DNA of 13,022 bases from CAZAYB01 sp964489215. GTDB lineage: Bacteria; Planctomycetota; Phycisphaerae; Sedimentisphaerales; Anaerohalosphaeraceae. This document shows positions 1 through 6,049 of the stretch, piece by piece; position 1 is the stretch's first letter, and each line of letters starts with the position of its first letter. The DNA is taken from NCBI GenBank assembly GCA_964489215.1, contig CAZAYB010000066.1, forward strand, positions 1-13,022, read 5' to 3'. The notes under the pieces were generated by a model. It was not told the DNA's origin. It made no database searches and saw only the letters and a list, made by a program, of their open reading frames with translations. The position numbers and the translations under genes are program-made.

Positions 1-427
1 GTCCAAGAGCATTAACCAGATAAACGGGACAGTTCTGATTATAGCGGGCTCGGGAATGTGCACGGGCGGCAGAGTCAAGCATCATCTTGTAAGCAATATT
101 CACAAAGAGGAAAGTACGATACTATTTGTGGGTTATCAGGCAGTCGGCACGCTGGGCAGGCAGATAGTCGAAGGCAATAAAAAGGTAAGGATTCTTGGCC
201 AGGAGCATTCAGTAAAGGCCAATATAACTCGTATTCATGGTTTCAGCGGACACGCGGACCAGGACCAGCTTGCCCGCTGGATAATGACACTAAAGAATGC
301 TCCTGAAAAGGTTTTTATAATTCACGGAGAGACCGAAAGTGCGAAAATTTTCAGAAACCATCTCGAGGAAAGGACCGGATGGAATGTGGAGCTGCCTGAA
401 TATCAGCAGACGGTGATTTTAGACTGA
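1..427 (+). CDS. MBL-fold beta-CASP ribonuclease, C-terminal part (5' end outside window)
   Basis: The frame is open from the left edge (first full codon at base 2) and ends at TGA 425-427. About 141 residues are visible; the N-terminal metallo-beta-lactamase half with the main zinc ligands lies outside. Visible features are typical of the CPSF73/TTHA0252-like beta-CASP family. There is a GSGMCTGGRV stretch near residues 16-25 closing the beta-CASP cap, then VGYQAVGTLGRQI. Next comes the FSGHAD motif (motif B histidine), and IIHGE (motif C histidine) follows about 25 residues later, leading into the RMMBL-type C-terminal tail. Members of this family are zinc-dependent RNA endo/exonucleases acting in the cytoplasm on RNA processing or decay; that role is from the family, not shown here. 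The ATG at base 56 lies inside the GSGM motif and is not the real start. Confidence 0.9.
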   Translation, partial: SKSINQINGTVLIIAGSGMCTGGRVKHHLVSNIHKEESTILFVGYQAVGTLGRQIVEGNKKVRILGQEHSVKANITRIHGFSGHADQDQLARWIMTLKNAPEKVFIIHGETESAKIFRNHLEERTGWNVELPEYQQTVILD

Positions 428-444
428 CAGAGGCTTTTTTTTAA

Positions 445-693
445 TCATGCACTTTTCCATACGGGATCATCAGATCTTAGTTCAGACCATATCAGTTTCC
501 AGGCTCTTTTATGATCTGAAATTCTGACTTGTATCGCAAAAGGCAATTTTTTGGTATTTTTTTGAATTATAATGGTTTTTATTGAATTATCATTCAGCAG
601 CTGGGTGTATTGACATGCAAGTTGATAATCTTCAGCTACAGCGACATCGACAAATTTCACAACGGCTTTTTTAGCTTGACTTTCATTAGTCAT
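445..693 (-). CDS. small DUF2007-like protein (putative signal transducing family)
   Basis: This 82-residue minus-strand ORF starts at ATG 693-691. A GGGG stretch at 702-705 lies 8 nt upstream as a weak ribosome binding site. There is no signal peptide, membrane helix or cysteine pair, so the product is probably cytoplasmic. The predicted order is a strand (VVKFVDVAVA), a helix (EDYQLACQYTQLLNDN), two strands (KTIIIQK, AIQVRIS) and a helix (DHKRAWKLIWSEL). This beta-alpha-beta-beta-alpha pattern, with an 'accessing a different copy, then V-x-(V/I)' feel, matches small DUF2007-type proteins, whose function is not established. It converges with the nuclease gene on the left and is divergent from the entericidin-like gene on the right. 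The family call is tentative; that it is a real gene is more secure. Confidence 0.6.
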   Translation of the reverse strand: MTNESQAKKAVVKFVDVAVAEDYQLACQYTQLLNDNSIKTIIIQKNTKKLPFAIQVRISDHKRAWKLIWSELRSDDPVWKSA

Positions 694-877
694 TTTTTTT
701 ACCCCACTGGCCCAGATTTGTTATTTTTACGTAAATTTACCGATTTAGTTCGTATTTGGGCATAAAATGATGTTGATTATTGGACTATAAGATGTAAAAT
801 TGCCGATATAGGATGAATATCAGGTTCTTTTTTTAATTAATTTAATTGCCCTTAGTATTGTTTTTGTGGAGCGTTGA

Positions 878-1027
878 ATGATTCGCAGAATAATATTTTT
901 GTTGATATTGACAGCGTTTGCGGTTGGTATTTTCGGCTGCCAGACTGTTCAGGGGATAGGCGGAGATATTCAGTGGGCAGGCGAGAAGGGAGCTGAGTGG
1001 CTTGGGGGAGACGACACTGTTCAGTGA
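878..1027 (+). CDS. entericidin-like small lipoprotein (49 aa)
   Basis: A 49-codon frame runs from ATG 878 to TGA 1025-1027 with GGAG at 868-871, 6 nt before the start. The product has a basic start (MIRR), a hydrophobic stretch of about 15 residues and a lipobox ending G-C at residue 21. The mature part begins CQTVQGIGGDIQWAGEKGAE. Entericidin A/B family lipoproteins have the same layout: a mature part of 25-30 residues with C-x-T-x-x-G-x-G-x-D-I and a later A-G/A-x-x-I/A pattern. In enterobacteria these are envelope stress lipoproteins with a proposed toxin/antidote role; whether that holds here is unknown. It is first in a cassette with a YqaE-like peptide (33 nt downstream) and a DUF2959 lipoprotein. 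An ORF on the opposite strand over this region has no recognisable features and is taken to be a shadow. Confidence 0.82.
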   Translation: MIRRIIFLLILTAFAVGIFGCQTVQGIGGDIQWAGEKGAEWLGGDDTVQ

Positions 1028-1060
1028 TTTTAGAGAGAAACATTGGTTGACGGTGGTAAT

Positions 1061-1255
1061 ATGAGATATTTTCTTGCTATTATTCTTCCACCGCTGGCGG
1101 TTATACTTTGCGGTAAACCATTTCAGTTTATTCTTAATATATTTCTTACTCTTTTTTTATGGGTACCTGGAATGATCCATGCTCTTTTGGTTGTTCACAG
1201 CCATTTGGCGGACAAAAGGACGAATCGAATTATAAAAGCAATGAACCAAAAATGA
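1061..1255 (+). CDS. YqaE/Pmp3-family small membrane protein (UPF0057)
   Basis: This is a 64-residue protein with two membrane segments (about residues 3-17 and 24-46). It has the family hallmarks AIILPPLAV at the start of helix 1 and VPGMIHALLVV at the end of helix 2. The tail of about 18 residues is basic (DKRTNRIIKAMNQK). Pmp3/YqaE proteins sit in the inner or plasma membrane and are linked to membrane potential and stress tolerance in several organisms. The frame also allows a TTG start at 1043. ATG 1061 is preferred because the conserved core begins right after it, as in the family (about 50-60 residues). The stop TGA overlaps the GAGGTGA ribosome binding site of the next gene, so the two are probably translated from one transcript. 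Confidence 0.85.
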   Translation: MRYFLAIILPPLAVILCGKPFQFILNIFLTLFLWVPGMIHALLVVHSHLADKRTNRIIKAMNQK

Positions 1256-1264
1256 GGTGAGCAA

Positions 1265-1909
1265 ATGAAAAAGACTCTTTTGAGCTTTTTTGCGTTATTT
1301 TTTGTATATACCAGCGGCTGTCAGGAGATGTATTTTGATACAATGGAGGCCCTTGGTTATGAAAGGCGTGAACTTCTTGTCAGCAGTGTTGAGGACGCCC
1401 GTGACAGCCAGTCGGCGGCTAAGGAGCAGTTCAATTCTGCATTGGAGGAATTTTCTGCGGTATTGAACTATGACGGCGGAGAGCTTGAAGATAAGTATGA
1501 GAAGTTAAAGGCAGAATACGAAGAAAGCGAGGATAAGGCTAATAAGGTTAAAAAGCGAATAGAGGATGTTGAGGAAGTTGCGGGTTCTCTTTTTCTTGAA
1601 TGGGAAAACGAGCTTGAGGAGTATACGAATGACCAGCTTCGCAGGAAAAGTGAGGCTAAGCTTGCGGAAACCCGTTCGAGGTACCTTGATTTGATAAAGG
1701 CGATGAAGAAGGCTGAATCCAAAATTGATCCGGTTTTGAACGCATTTCGCGATCAGGTTCTTTTTTTGAAGCATAATCTCAATGCTCAGGCGATAAGCTC
1801 TCTTCAGGAAGAGCTTGACAGTGTCCAGACAAACATAAATGTACTTGTCAGCGAGATGGAGGAATCTATCAACGAGGCGGACAAGTTCATACGCACGATG
1901 AACTTATAG
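1265..1909 (+). CDS. DUF2959-family lipoprotein, coiled coil
   Basis: This 214-residue protein starts at ATG 1265, preceded by a near-perfect ribosome binding site GAGGTGA at 1254-1260. The signal peptide ends in lipobox TSGC with Cys19, so it is a predicted lipoprotein. The rest is highly charged and helical. DUF2959 signatures are visible in order: ALGYERRELLVSSVEDA (about 29-45), AKEQFNSALEEF, a GGELEDKYEKL stretch, LFLEWENEL (about 109-117), and the hallmark VLFLKHNLNAQAISSL near 165-180, followed by a C-terminal helix ending FIRTM. The family's role is unknown; it is found in envelope-stress and accessory settings in Gram-negative bacteria. It lies 9 nt after the YqaE-like gene, so it is the third gene of a likely operon that also carries the entericidin-like lipoprotein. 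Confidence 0.88.
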   Translation: MKKTLLSFFALFFVYTSGCQEMYFDTMEALGYERRELLVSSVEDARDSQSAAKEQFNSALEEFSAVLNYDGGELEDKYEKLKAEYEESEDKANKVKKRIEDVEEVAGSLFLEWENELEEYTNDQLRRKSEAKLAETRSRYLDLIKAMKKAESKIDPVLNAFRDQVLFLKHNLNAQAISSLQEELDSVQTNINVLVSEMEESINEADKFIRTMNL

Positions 1910-1944
1910 GCCTATATGCCGGTTTTTGCGGGCAGTTGACTCAT

Positions 1945-2202
1945 TTACCTGTAATAACCGGAATCTATTCTATGGACGTTTTTTGAGCCGCATGCGGTGC
2001 AGTGACCGGTAGGTCTGTCTATAGAAAAAGTAATTCTGCAGTCATCACAGTAGTACCTTATTGTTGTATCTGGTTTTGTAGTTTCATGATGCTGGCTCGA
2101 AGCAGTCCATGCACTTAATCTGTCAAATGACGAGGAAATATTTTCCTTTGCCAAAAGAAAGACAGAAACCGCCAGTAATGCAAATAATACAAAACCTTTC
2201 AT
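1945..2202 (-). CDS. small exported or membrane-anchored zinc-ribbon protein
   Basis: An 85-residue minus-strand protein. The frame extends further upstream to another ATG at 2301, but the GGGGGTGA at 2208-2215 pairs well with the 16S 3' end and sits 5 nt before ATG 2202, so that start is chosen. ATG 2208 is too close to the same site. The N-terminus (MKGFVLFALLAVSVFLLA) is a signal peptide or anchor with no clear lipobox. After a polar spacer comes YYCDDC, 12-13 residues later CTAC, then a short tail ending GYYR. Two CxxC pairs spaced this way form a single zinc ribbon (rubredoxin/DNL-like knuckles). No enzyme motif is present and the function is unknown. It converges with the DUF2959 gene 35 nt away and is divergent from arfB. 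Confidence 0.7.
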   Translation of the reverse strand: MKGFVLFALLAVSVFLLAKENISSSFDRLSAWTASSQHHETTKPDTTIRYYCDDCRITFSIDRPTGHCTACGSKNVHRIDSGYYR

Positions 2203-2207
2203 TTTCA

Positions 2208-2215
2208 TCACCCCC
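2208..2215 (-). promoter_or_regulatory. ribosome binding site deciding the start of the zinc-ribbon gene
   Basis: On the minus strand the bases read GGGGGTGA, which can pair along all eight bases (one G-U) with the 16S anti-Shine-Dalgarno sequence. Its last base is 5 nt before ATG 2202-2200. This supports the short start, placing the hydrophobic signal segment at the very N-terminus. Confidence 0.6.
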
Positions 2216-2340
2216 TGATATTGAAATATACACCCTTTCAATCGCATTTGAAATAACGCAATTGTCCAAATAAAATATAATAAACAATTTGCGGTCGGCA
2301 AAAAAGAAGTTGTGTTTTTTTAGTTTTTTTTGACAATTGT

Positions 2341-2370
2341 TTGAAATGGGGTTATTACAGGGCCTATAAT
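2341..2370 (+). promoter_or_regulatory. predicted sigma70-type promoter for arfB
   Basis: TTGAAA at 2341-2346 and TATAAT at 2365-2370 are 18 bp apart, a near-consensus pair, and lie about 29 nt before the arfB ATG. This would give a short leader of about 20 nt. A second possible pair overlaps it: TTGACA at 2330-2335 with TATTAC at 2353-2358, 17 bp apart. The sequence fits a housekeeping promoter but has not been tested. Confidence 0.55.
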
Positions 2371-2398
2371 ATGTTTTGTTAAGAGCTGAAGAACGGCG

Positions 2399-2815
2399 AT
2401 GATTAAGCTTAAAAACAATATAGTGATTCCTGACAGTGAGCTTGAATTTAGTTTCACTACCAGCAGCGGTCCCGGCGGTCAAAACGTCAATAAGGTAAGT
2501 ACCAGGGCGGTATTGCATTTTTACCCGGCAGCCAGTCAATCCTTTAATGAGGTGCAAAAAAGCAGGATTTATAAACGTCTTTGCAACAGGATAAATAAGG
2601 ATGGTGTGGTGCAGATAAGTTCTCAGAGGTTTCGCAGCCAGGCAGCCAACAGGCGTGACGCAGAGGAAAAGCTTGCTGAATTACTGGAAAACGCTCTTAT
2701 CAAGCGTAAGAAACGCAAACGGACTTCGCCTACGAGAGGTTCGGTAGAGCGAAGGTTAAGGCGAAAAAAACAACGGGGAGAGATAAAAAAACTTCGTTCT
2801 GAAAAACTGGGCTGA
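2399..2815 (+). CDS. arfB: alternative ribosome-rescue factor ArfB (peptidyl-tRNA hydrolase, YaeJ)
   Basis: The 138-residue product is of usual ArfB length. The N-terminal release-factor-like domain carries the catalytic GGQ at residues 26-28 within SSGPGGQNVNKVSTRA, the class I release-factor signature that hydrolyses the peptidyl-tRNA ester. The C-terminal 35-40 residues are strongly basic (KRKKRKR, RRLRRKK, KKLRSEK). This is the tail that ArfB inserts into the empty mRNA channel of stalled ribosomes, and it separates ArfB from true release factors, which carry codon-recognition domains. It acts in the cytoplasm to free ribosomes stuck on non-stop mRNAs. The ribosome binding site is weak (AAGAGCTGAAGAACGG upstream). 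The next gene begins 24 nt after the stop with its own strong site. Confidence 0.93.
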   Translation: MIKLKNNIVIPDSELEFSFTTSSGPGGQNVNKVSTRAVLHFYPAASQSFNEVQKSRIYKRLCNRINKDGVVQISSQRFRSQAANRRDAEEKLAELLENALIKRKKRKRTSPTRGSVERRLRRKKQRGEIKKLRSEKLG

Positions 2816-2839
2816 TTGAGTTATAAGCAGGAGGTTTAA

Positions 2840-3583
2840 ATGTATAGAATTTTCTTATTTTTAGTATTTTTTGGGGTATTTACAGGAGGCTGTGAAGAAG
2901 CTGGACGCAGAAGCGGTCATTATGACGAGGTTATGGGTGAGATTGAAAGGCTTGAAAAGCAAACCGCGATAAATTCGCTGGGTAATATACGCGTAGAGGT
3001 AAAAATGCTGAGCACCAGTGAGAGTGAGTACTCCGGTGTAAATATGCTTTGGCGATATGTCGATGAGAACGTGATATTGGGCAACAGGGCTAATCTTGTG
3101 CAGTCGGGTGTTCGTATAGGTACAGCTGGTGAGAATTTCGAGATTCAGGCAGAAGCATTCTGGGAAAAGCTTAGACAGTCAGAATCGGTAGAGATGTTTT
3201 TGGTTTTACAGCCCGGTTATCCAGGTTATATCAGCATTGGTAAAGAGATAGCGGTACCGAGATTTTATTATTTTGGTAAATGGTACAGCTATGTTGATTA
3301 TGAGTTCAGCAGGGCGAGTAAGGGTTTTGAAGTGACAGCGAGGGAGGTTTCCGGGGGTATGATAGAGCTTGAGCTTTTGCCGGTTTTTTCAAATTTTATC
3401 GGTGACGGCGGTGACCTTCGGCTTACGGAGCTTAGTACGAAAGTTAGAGTTGAGCCCGGCAAGACGGTTGTTATCGGGTCTTATTCGGGGGGCAGTGAAA
3501 ATGCCGGGGCAGCTTTGCTTAGTTATCAAAAGGATAATACGCAAATGCGTATTCTTATTACTACGAGGGCCTATATTCAATAA
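2840..3583 (+). CDS. lipoprotein with secretin-like C-terminal region
   Basis: This 247-residue protein starts at ATG 2840 behind a full AGGAGGT site at 2829-2835. Residues 1-18 form a lipoprotein signal ending TGGC, so Cys18 is probably lipidated. A short helical stretch (about 28-45) follows, then a beta-rich body with NIRVEVKMLS (49-58), VPRFYYFGKWYSYVDYEF (139-156), FEVTAREVSGGMIELELLPVF (163-183) and a tail with TKVRVEPGKTVVIGSYSGG (200-218) and MRILITTRAYI. The last 80 or so residues resemble the C-terminal beta-strands of type II/III secretin domains (a G-G-x-I-x-L-x-L-x-P strand, then T-x-V-x-V-x-x-G-x-T-V-V-I-G, then L-I-x-T-x-x). The protein is too short to be a channel-forming secretin and lacks the usual N0/N1 domains, so this similarity is an inference. 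It may be an outer-membrane-associated accessory protein. Confidence 0.65.
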   Translation: MYRIFLFLVFFGVFTGGCEEAGRRSGHYDEVMGEIERLEKQTAINSLGNIRVEVKMLSTSESEYSGVNMLWRYVDENVILGNRANLVQSGVRIGTAGENFEIQAEAFWEKLRQSESVEMFLVLQPGYPGYISIGKEIAVPRFYYFGKWYSYVDYEFSRASKGFEVTAREVSGGMIELELLPVFSNFIGDGGDLRLTELSTKVRVEPGKTVVIGSYSGGSENAGAALLSYQKDNTQMRILITTRAYIQ

Positions 3584-3620
3584 TTAAGGTTAGATAAGGT
3601 CTATTAAAGGTATTATTTGC

Positions 3621-3649
3621 TTGACTTTTTCATTGAATTTTGATATTAT
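3621..3649 (+). promoter_or_regulatory. predicted sigma70-type promoter for the cyclophilin-propeller gene
   Basis: TTGACT at 3621-3626 and TATTAT at 3644-3649 are separated by exactly 17 bp, each one mismatch from consensus, in an AT-rich stretch. Transcription would begin near 3656, giving a leader of about 220 nt before the chosen ATG at 3876. No terminator is visible between the secretin-like gene and this site. Confidence 0.6.
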
Positions 3650-3655
3650 ATTTTT

Positions 3656-3875
3656 ATATCATATCCTGATGCGGGAGGAGTGAAAGAGAGGTTTTTAATA
3701 CTGGAGTTTTTTAAAAATTGCGTCCTTAGGTTCAAGTTGGTCATTGACGGTAAGCGATTTTTTTTAAGGGCCGATGGTTTAAGGCCTGAATTGGCCGATT
3801 ATGCATTATTTGAGGATATGTGCCTTAGAAACAGGATTAGATTGTTATGTACTATTTGTATCCAGGGAGATGGTG
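3656..3875 (+). other. long 5' leader with an unassigned open frame
   Basis: Between the promoter and the start codon lie about 220 nt with no gene that I can identify. A GTG-started frame (3680-3952, 90 codons) covers most of it and overlaps the first 77 nt of the next gene in another frame. Its GGGAGG site is only 1 nt from the GTG and the product matches nothing I know. The leader contains GGCCGAT twice (3769-3775 and 3793-3799) and a small GGCC/GGCC stem at 3783-3796 with a 6-nt loop. No known riboswitch class was recognised. It could be an untranslated regulatory leader, a leader peptide, or a degraded gene. Confidence 0.35.
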
Positions 3876-5981
3876 ATGAAGAAAAGATTTTTTTTACCGA
3901 TGGCGGTTTTGTTTTGCTTGTTTTCAGTGAATTTTGCATTTGCCCAGTTTGATCCCAACAGCGCCGATCCAAACGATGTCATAGTATTCAAGACAAGTCT
4001 TGGCGACATAGAAGTCGCACTTGCCAGCGAGAGTCTTCCAGTAACAGTCAACAATATCAAATACTACATAGAAGAGGATTTTTATGACGGTCTGGTATTT
4101 CATCGTGCAGAAGACTGGGTTGTTCAGGGTGGGGGCTTTGATGAGGATTTAACTCATATTGAAACTGCTGAGCCTATAGTCCATGAAGGTCCAAACAGTT
4201 TGAGCAATGTTCGGGGTACCATAGCAATGGCGCGTACGTCTGAGGTTAATTCTGCGACGAGCCAGTTCTATTTCAATGTGAAGGATAACTCTTCATTTCT
4301 TGATTATGTCAACAGCAGTTCGCCAGGTTATGCGGCGTTTGGGGTTGTGCGAAAAGGGATGGATGTTATTGATGCTATAGCGGGGCTTCAAACGCATAAT
4401 GCGCAGTCTTCAATCGGTATGCTCCAGAACGTTCCTGTGGAACTTCCAGTGATCTATGATGTTGATTATAAGCATAAAACAGGTTACTGCGAAGTTTATC
4501 ATGAGGAAGATTTCAACCGTGACTGTATAGTAAACCTTTCAGATTTTGCGGTTTATTGTTCGAAATGGCTTGAAGATCAAAGTAATCTGGGAGGTCTTTC
4601 GGAAAGTTTTACCTATATATGGGACGGCGGCTATGCGCTTACAGATGAGCCAGGTGATATAGTTTTGGCAGATGACGGTTACGTCTATGTTTTTGGACAA
4701 AGTGATAACTCTGATGACAATAAAGATTATATTGTTTTGCAATTTACCGATGAAGGTGAGCTTGAACGAGAGATGAGATTTGACGGTCCCGGCAGCGGTC
4801 TTGATGTTGCGGTAGGCGGGGGAGTCGATGATGAAGGTGATATATACGCGGGGGGTTTTGTTACAGACCAAAGCAGGGATTATGGTGTGGTTAAGTTTGA
4901 TTCTGCGGGCAACAAGATATGGGAAAAGTTTTATGACGGCGCAGGCGGCAGTGTTGACAGCGCAGAGGATGTTTATGTGACGGGACTGGGTGATGTTTAT
5001 ATTACAGGGTCATCGTATGGGGCAAACGGTTATGATTTTCTGACGGTTAAGTATGATTTTTCAGGTGTAGAAAAATGGAGCAGAACATATAACGGCAGTG
5101 TTAACGGCAGTGACTATGCGGCAGGTATTGCGGTGGATAAGGATATGAATTGTTATGTGGGAGGAAAGAGTCTGACAGGTTCGGGGTATGATTTTGCCGT
5201 TGTTAAATATGATGTTGACGGAAATGAAATCTGGACGAAAACTTTTGACGGTAATGCGCATCAAAATGACCAGGTAATGGGGTTATCAGCAGATGGGGAT
5301 GGGGCTGTAATCGTTACAGGTTCCAGTGAAAACGAGAGCAACAAGGACTATCTTACCGTGAAATATTCGGATGACGGTACAGTGGAATGGTATGATTTTT
5401 ATGATGGTGCAGACGGTAAGAATGATGTCGCGACAAGCTGTGCGGTAGATGATCAGAATGATATTTATGTAACAGGGTACAGCTTTTCTGCGGATAACAG
5501 CGCGGATATTGTGACCATAAAGTACAGCAGCGGCGGTGCGAGGCTGTGGGCGAAAAGATATAACGGGACAGCAAACGGAATCGATACGGCTAATGTAATT
5601 GCGGTTAAGGGGGGTTATGTTTATGCGGGGGGCAAAAGCAGGAACAGTAACGGTGATTATGACGGGATTGTGATTAAGTACGACCTGGCAGGTAATGAGC
5701 TTGCGGTTATGGTACACTCGGGAGGCGGGGCAGGAAATGAAGATACTGCAGGGTTAAACGTTGATGATGCGGGTAACCTGTATACTGTTATGGAAACCGA
5801 AACCGCTGAAGGGGGAGATGATTTGGCGTTGGTAAAATATGATGCAGTTGAAGAATGCGTGAACAGCACACTTAAAGGGGACTATGATAATAATTGTGTG
5901 ATAGATATCGATGATGTTGCGGTTTATTTGCAGTTGTGGCTTGAATGCAATCTCGATCCTTCAGATATCTGCGGATTGTAA
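3876..5981 (+). CDS. secreted cyclophilin / SBBP beta-propeller / dockerin-like fusion protein
   Basis: The 701-residue product starts at ATG 3876, with AGGGAG at 3864-3869 6 nt upstream. The frame extends to 3801, but only this start puts the signal peptide (cleavage after AFA, residue 23) at the N-terminus. Residues about 34-175 are a cyclophilin peptidyl-prolyl isomerase close in style to periplasmic PpiA: FHR (catalytic Arg77), VVQGGGF (Gln84), SQFYF (Gln130), SFLD (Phe141/Leu142) and GYAAFG. Residues about 205-233 (DFNRDCIVNLSDFAVYCSKWL) resemble the dockerin-like/EF-hand module of planctomycetes. Residues about 245-656 hold eight repeats of about 52 residues, each ending D-(Y/F)-x-x-V-K-Y-D-x-x-G and carrying (I/V)-Y-V-T-G, typical of SBBP beta-propellers. 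A second dockerin-like module (GDYDNNCVIDIDDVAVYLQLWL) lies at 667-688, near the C-terminus. It probably acts outside the inner membrane in protein folding or surface assembly; the substrate is unknown. Confidence 0.88.
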   Translation: MKKRFFLPMAVLFCLFSVNFAFAQFDPNSADPNDVIVFKTSLGDIEVALASESLPVTVNNIKYYIEEDFYDGLVFHRAEDWVVQGGGFDEDLTHIETAEPIVHEGPNSLSNVRGTIAMARTSEVNSATSQFYFNVKDNSSFLDYVNSSSPGYAAFGVVRKGMDVIDAIAGLQTHNAQSSIGMLQNVPVELPVIYDVDYKHKTGYCEVYHEEDFNRDCIVNLSDFAVYCSKWLEDQSNLGGLSESFTYIWDGGYALTDEPGDIVLADDGYVYVFGQSDNSDDNKDYIVLQFTDEGELEREMRFDGPGSGLDVAVGGGVDDEGDIYAGGFVTDQSRDYGVVKFDSAGNKIWEKFYDGAGGSVDSAEDVYVTGLGDVYITGSSYGANGYDFLTVKYDFSGVEKWSRTYNGSVNGSDYAAGIAVDKDMNCYVGGKSLTGSGYDFAVVKYDVDGNEIWTKTFDGNAHQNDQVMGLSADGDGAVIVTGSSENESNKDYLTVKYSDDGTVEWYDFYDGADGKNDVATSCAVDDQNDIYVTGYSFSADNSADIVTIKYSSGGARLWAKRYNGTANGIDTANVIAVKGGYVYAGGKSRNSNGDYDGIVIKYDLAGNELAVMVHSGGGAGNEDTAGLNVDDAGNLYTVMETETAEGGDDLALVKYDAVEECVNSTLKGDYDNNCVIDIDDVAVYLQLWLECNLDPSDICGL
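4611..5849 (+). repeat. eight tandem SBBP-type repeats, about 156 bp period
   Basis: Within the fusion protein gene, successive copies of the D-(Y/F)-x-x-V-K-Y block recur every 51-53 codons (eight copies, the first and last the most diverged). Between them lie a W-x-x-x-(Y/F)-(D/N)-G strand, a D-x-A strand and an I-Y-V-T-G-x-S strand. This is protein-level repetition with clearly diverged DNA, so it reflects an old duplicated propeller rather than a recent tandem DNA expansion. Eight units suggest one closed seven- or eight-bladed propeller. Confidence 0.75.
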
Positions 5982-6049
5982 TCTAACGTACCCCTTACTG
6001 TATGTCTAAATGAAGGCATCAGCAGTATTGGTTAGGCTTAGCGGGCAGC
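5982..6049. other. convergent intergenic gap
   Basis: This 68-nt gap separates the stop of the plus-strand fusion gene from the stop of the minus-strand redox operon. I looked for an intrinsic terminator and saw no hairpin of more than about three or four base pairs followed by a T-tract on either strand. The run of T at 6052-6058 lies inside the end of the minus-strand gene. Confidence 0.5.

Noticed and set aside
852..1043. Minus-strand ORF of 63 codons over the entericidin-like gene
   Set aside because: No ribosome binding site, no recognisable domain and a low-complexity composition; the opposite frame has a lipobox, a good site and a family pattern.
1043..1060. TTG start adding six residues to the YqaE-like protein
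   Set aside because: The family core begins right after ATG 1061, and the extra residues VDGGN have no support, though AGAGAG upstream of the TTG cannot be fully excluded as a site.
1910..1944. Terminator between the DUF2959 gene and the zinc-ribbon gene
   Set aside because: Only a 4-bp TGCC/GGCA stem with a 10-nt loop is present, and no T-run follows it on the plus strand.
2123..2557. Minus-strand ORF of 144 codons overlapping the arfB start
   Set aside because: It runs antisense through the conserved GGQ region of arfB and through the promoter gap; composition is that of a shadow frame.
4611..5849. Recent tandem DNA repeat in the propeller region
   Set aside because: Repeats are visible in the protein only; the DNA copies are well diverged, as expected for an old propeller.
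5982..6049. Bidirectional terminator in the convergent gap
   Set aside because: No stem of more than three or four pairs next to a T-tract was found on either strand.
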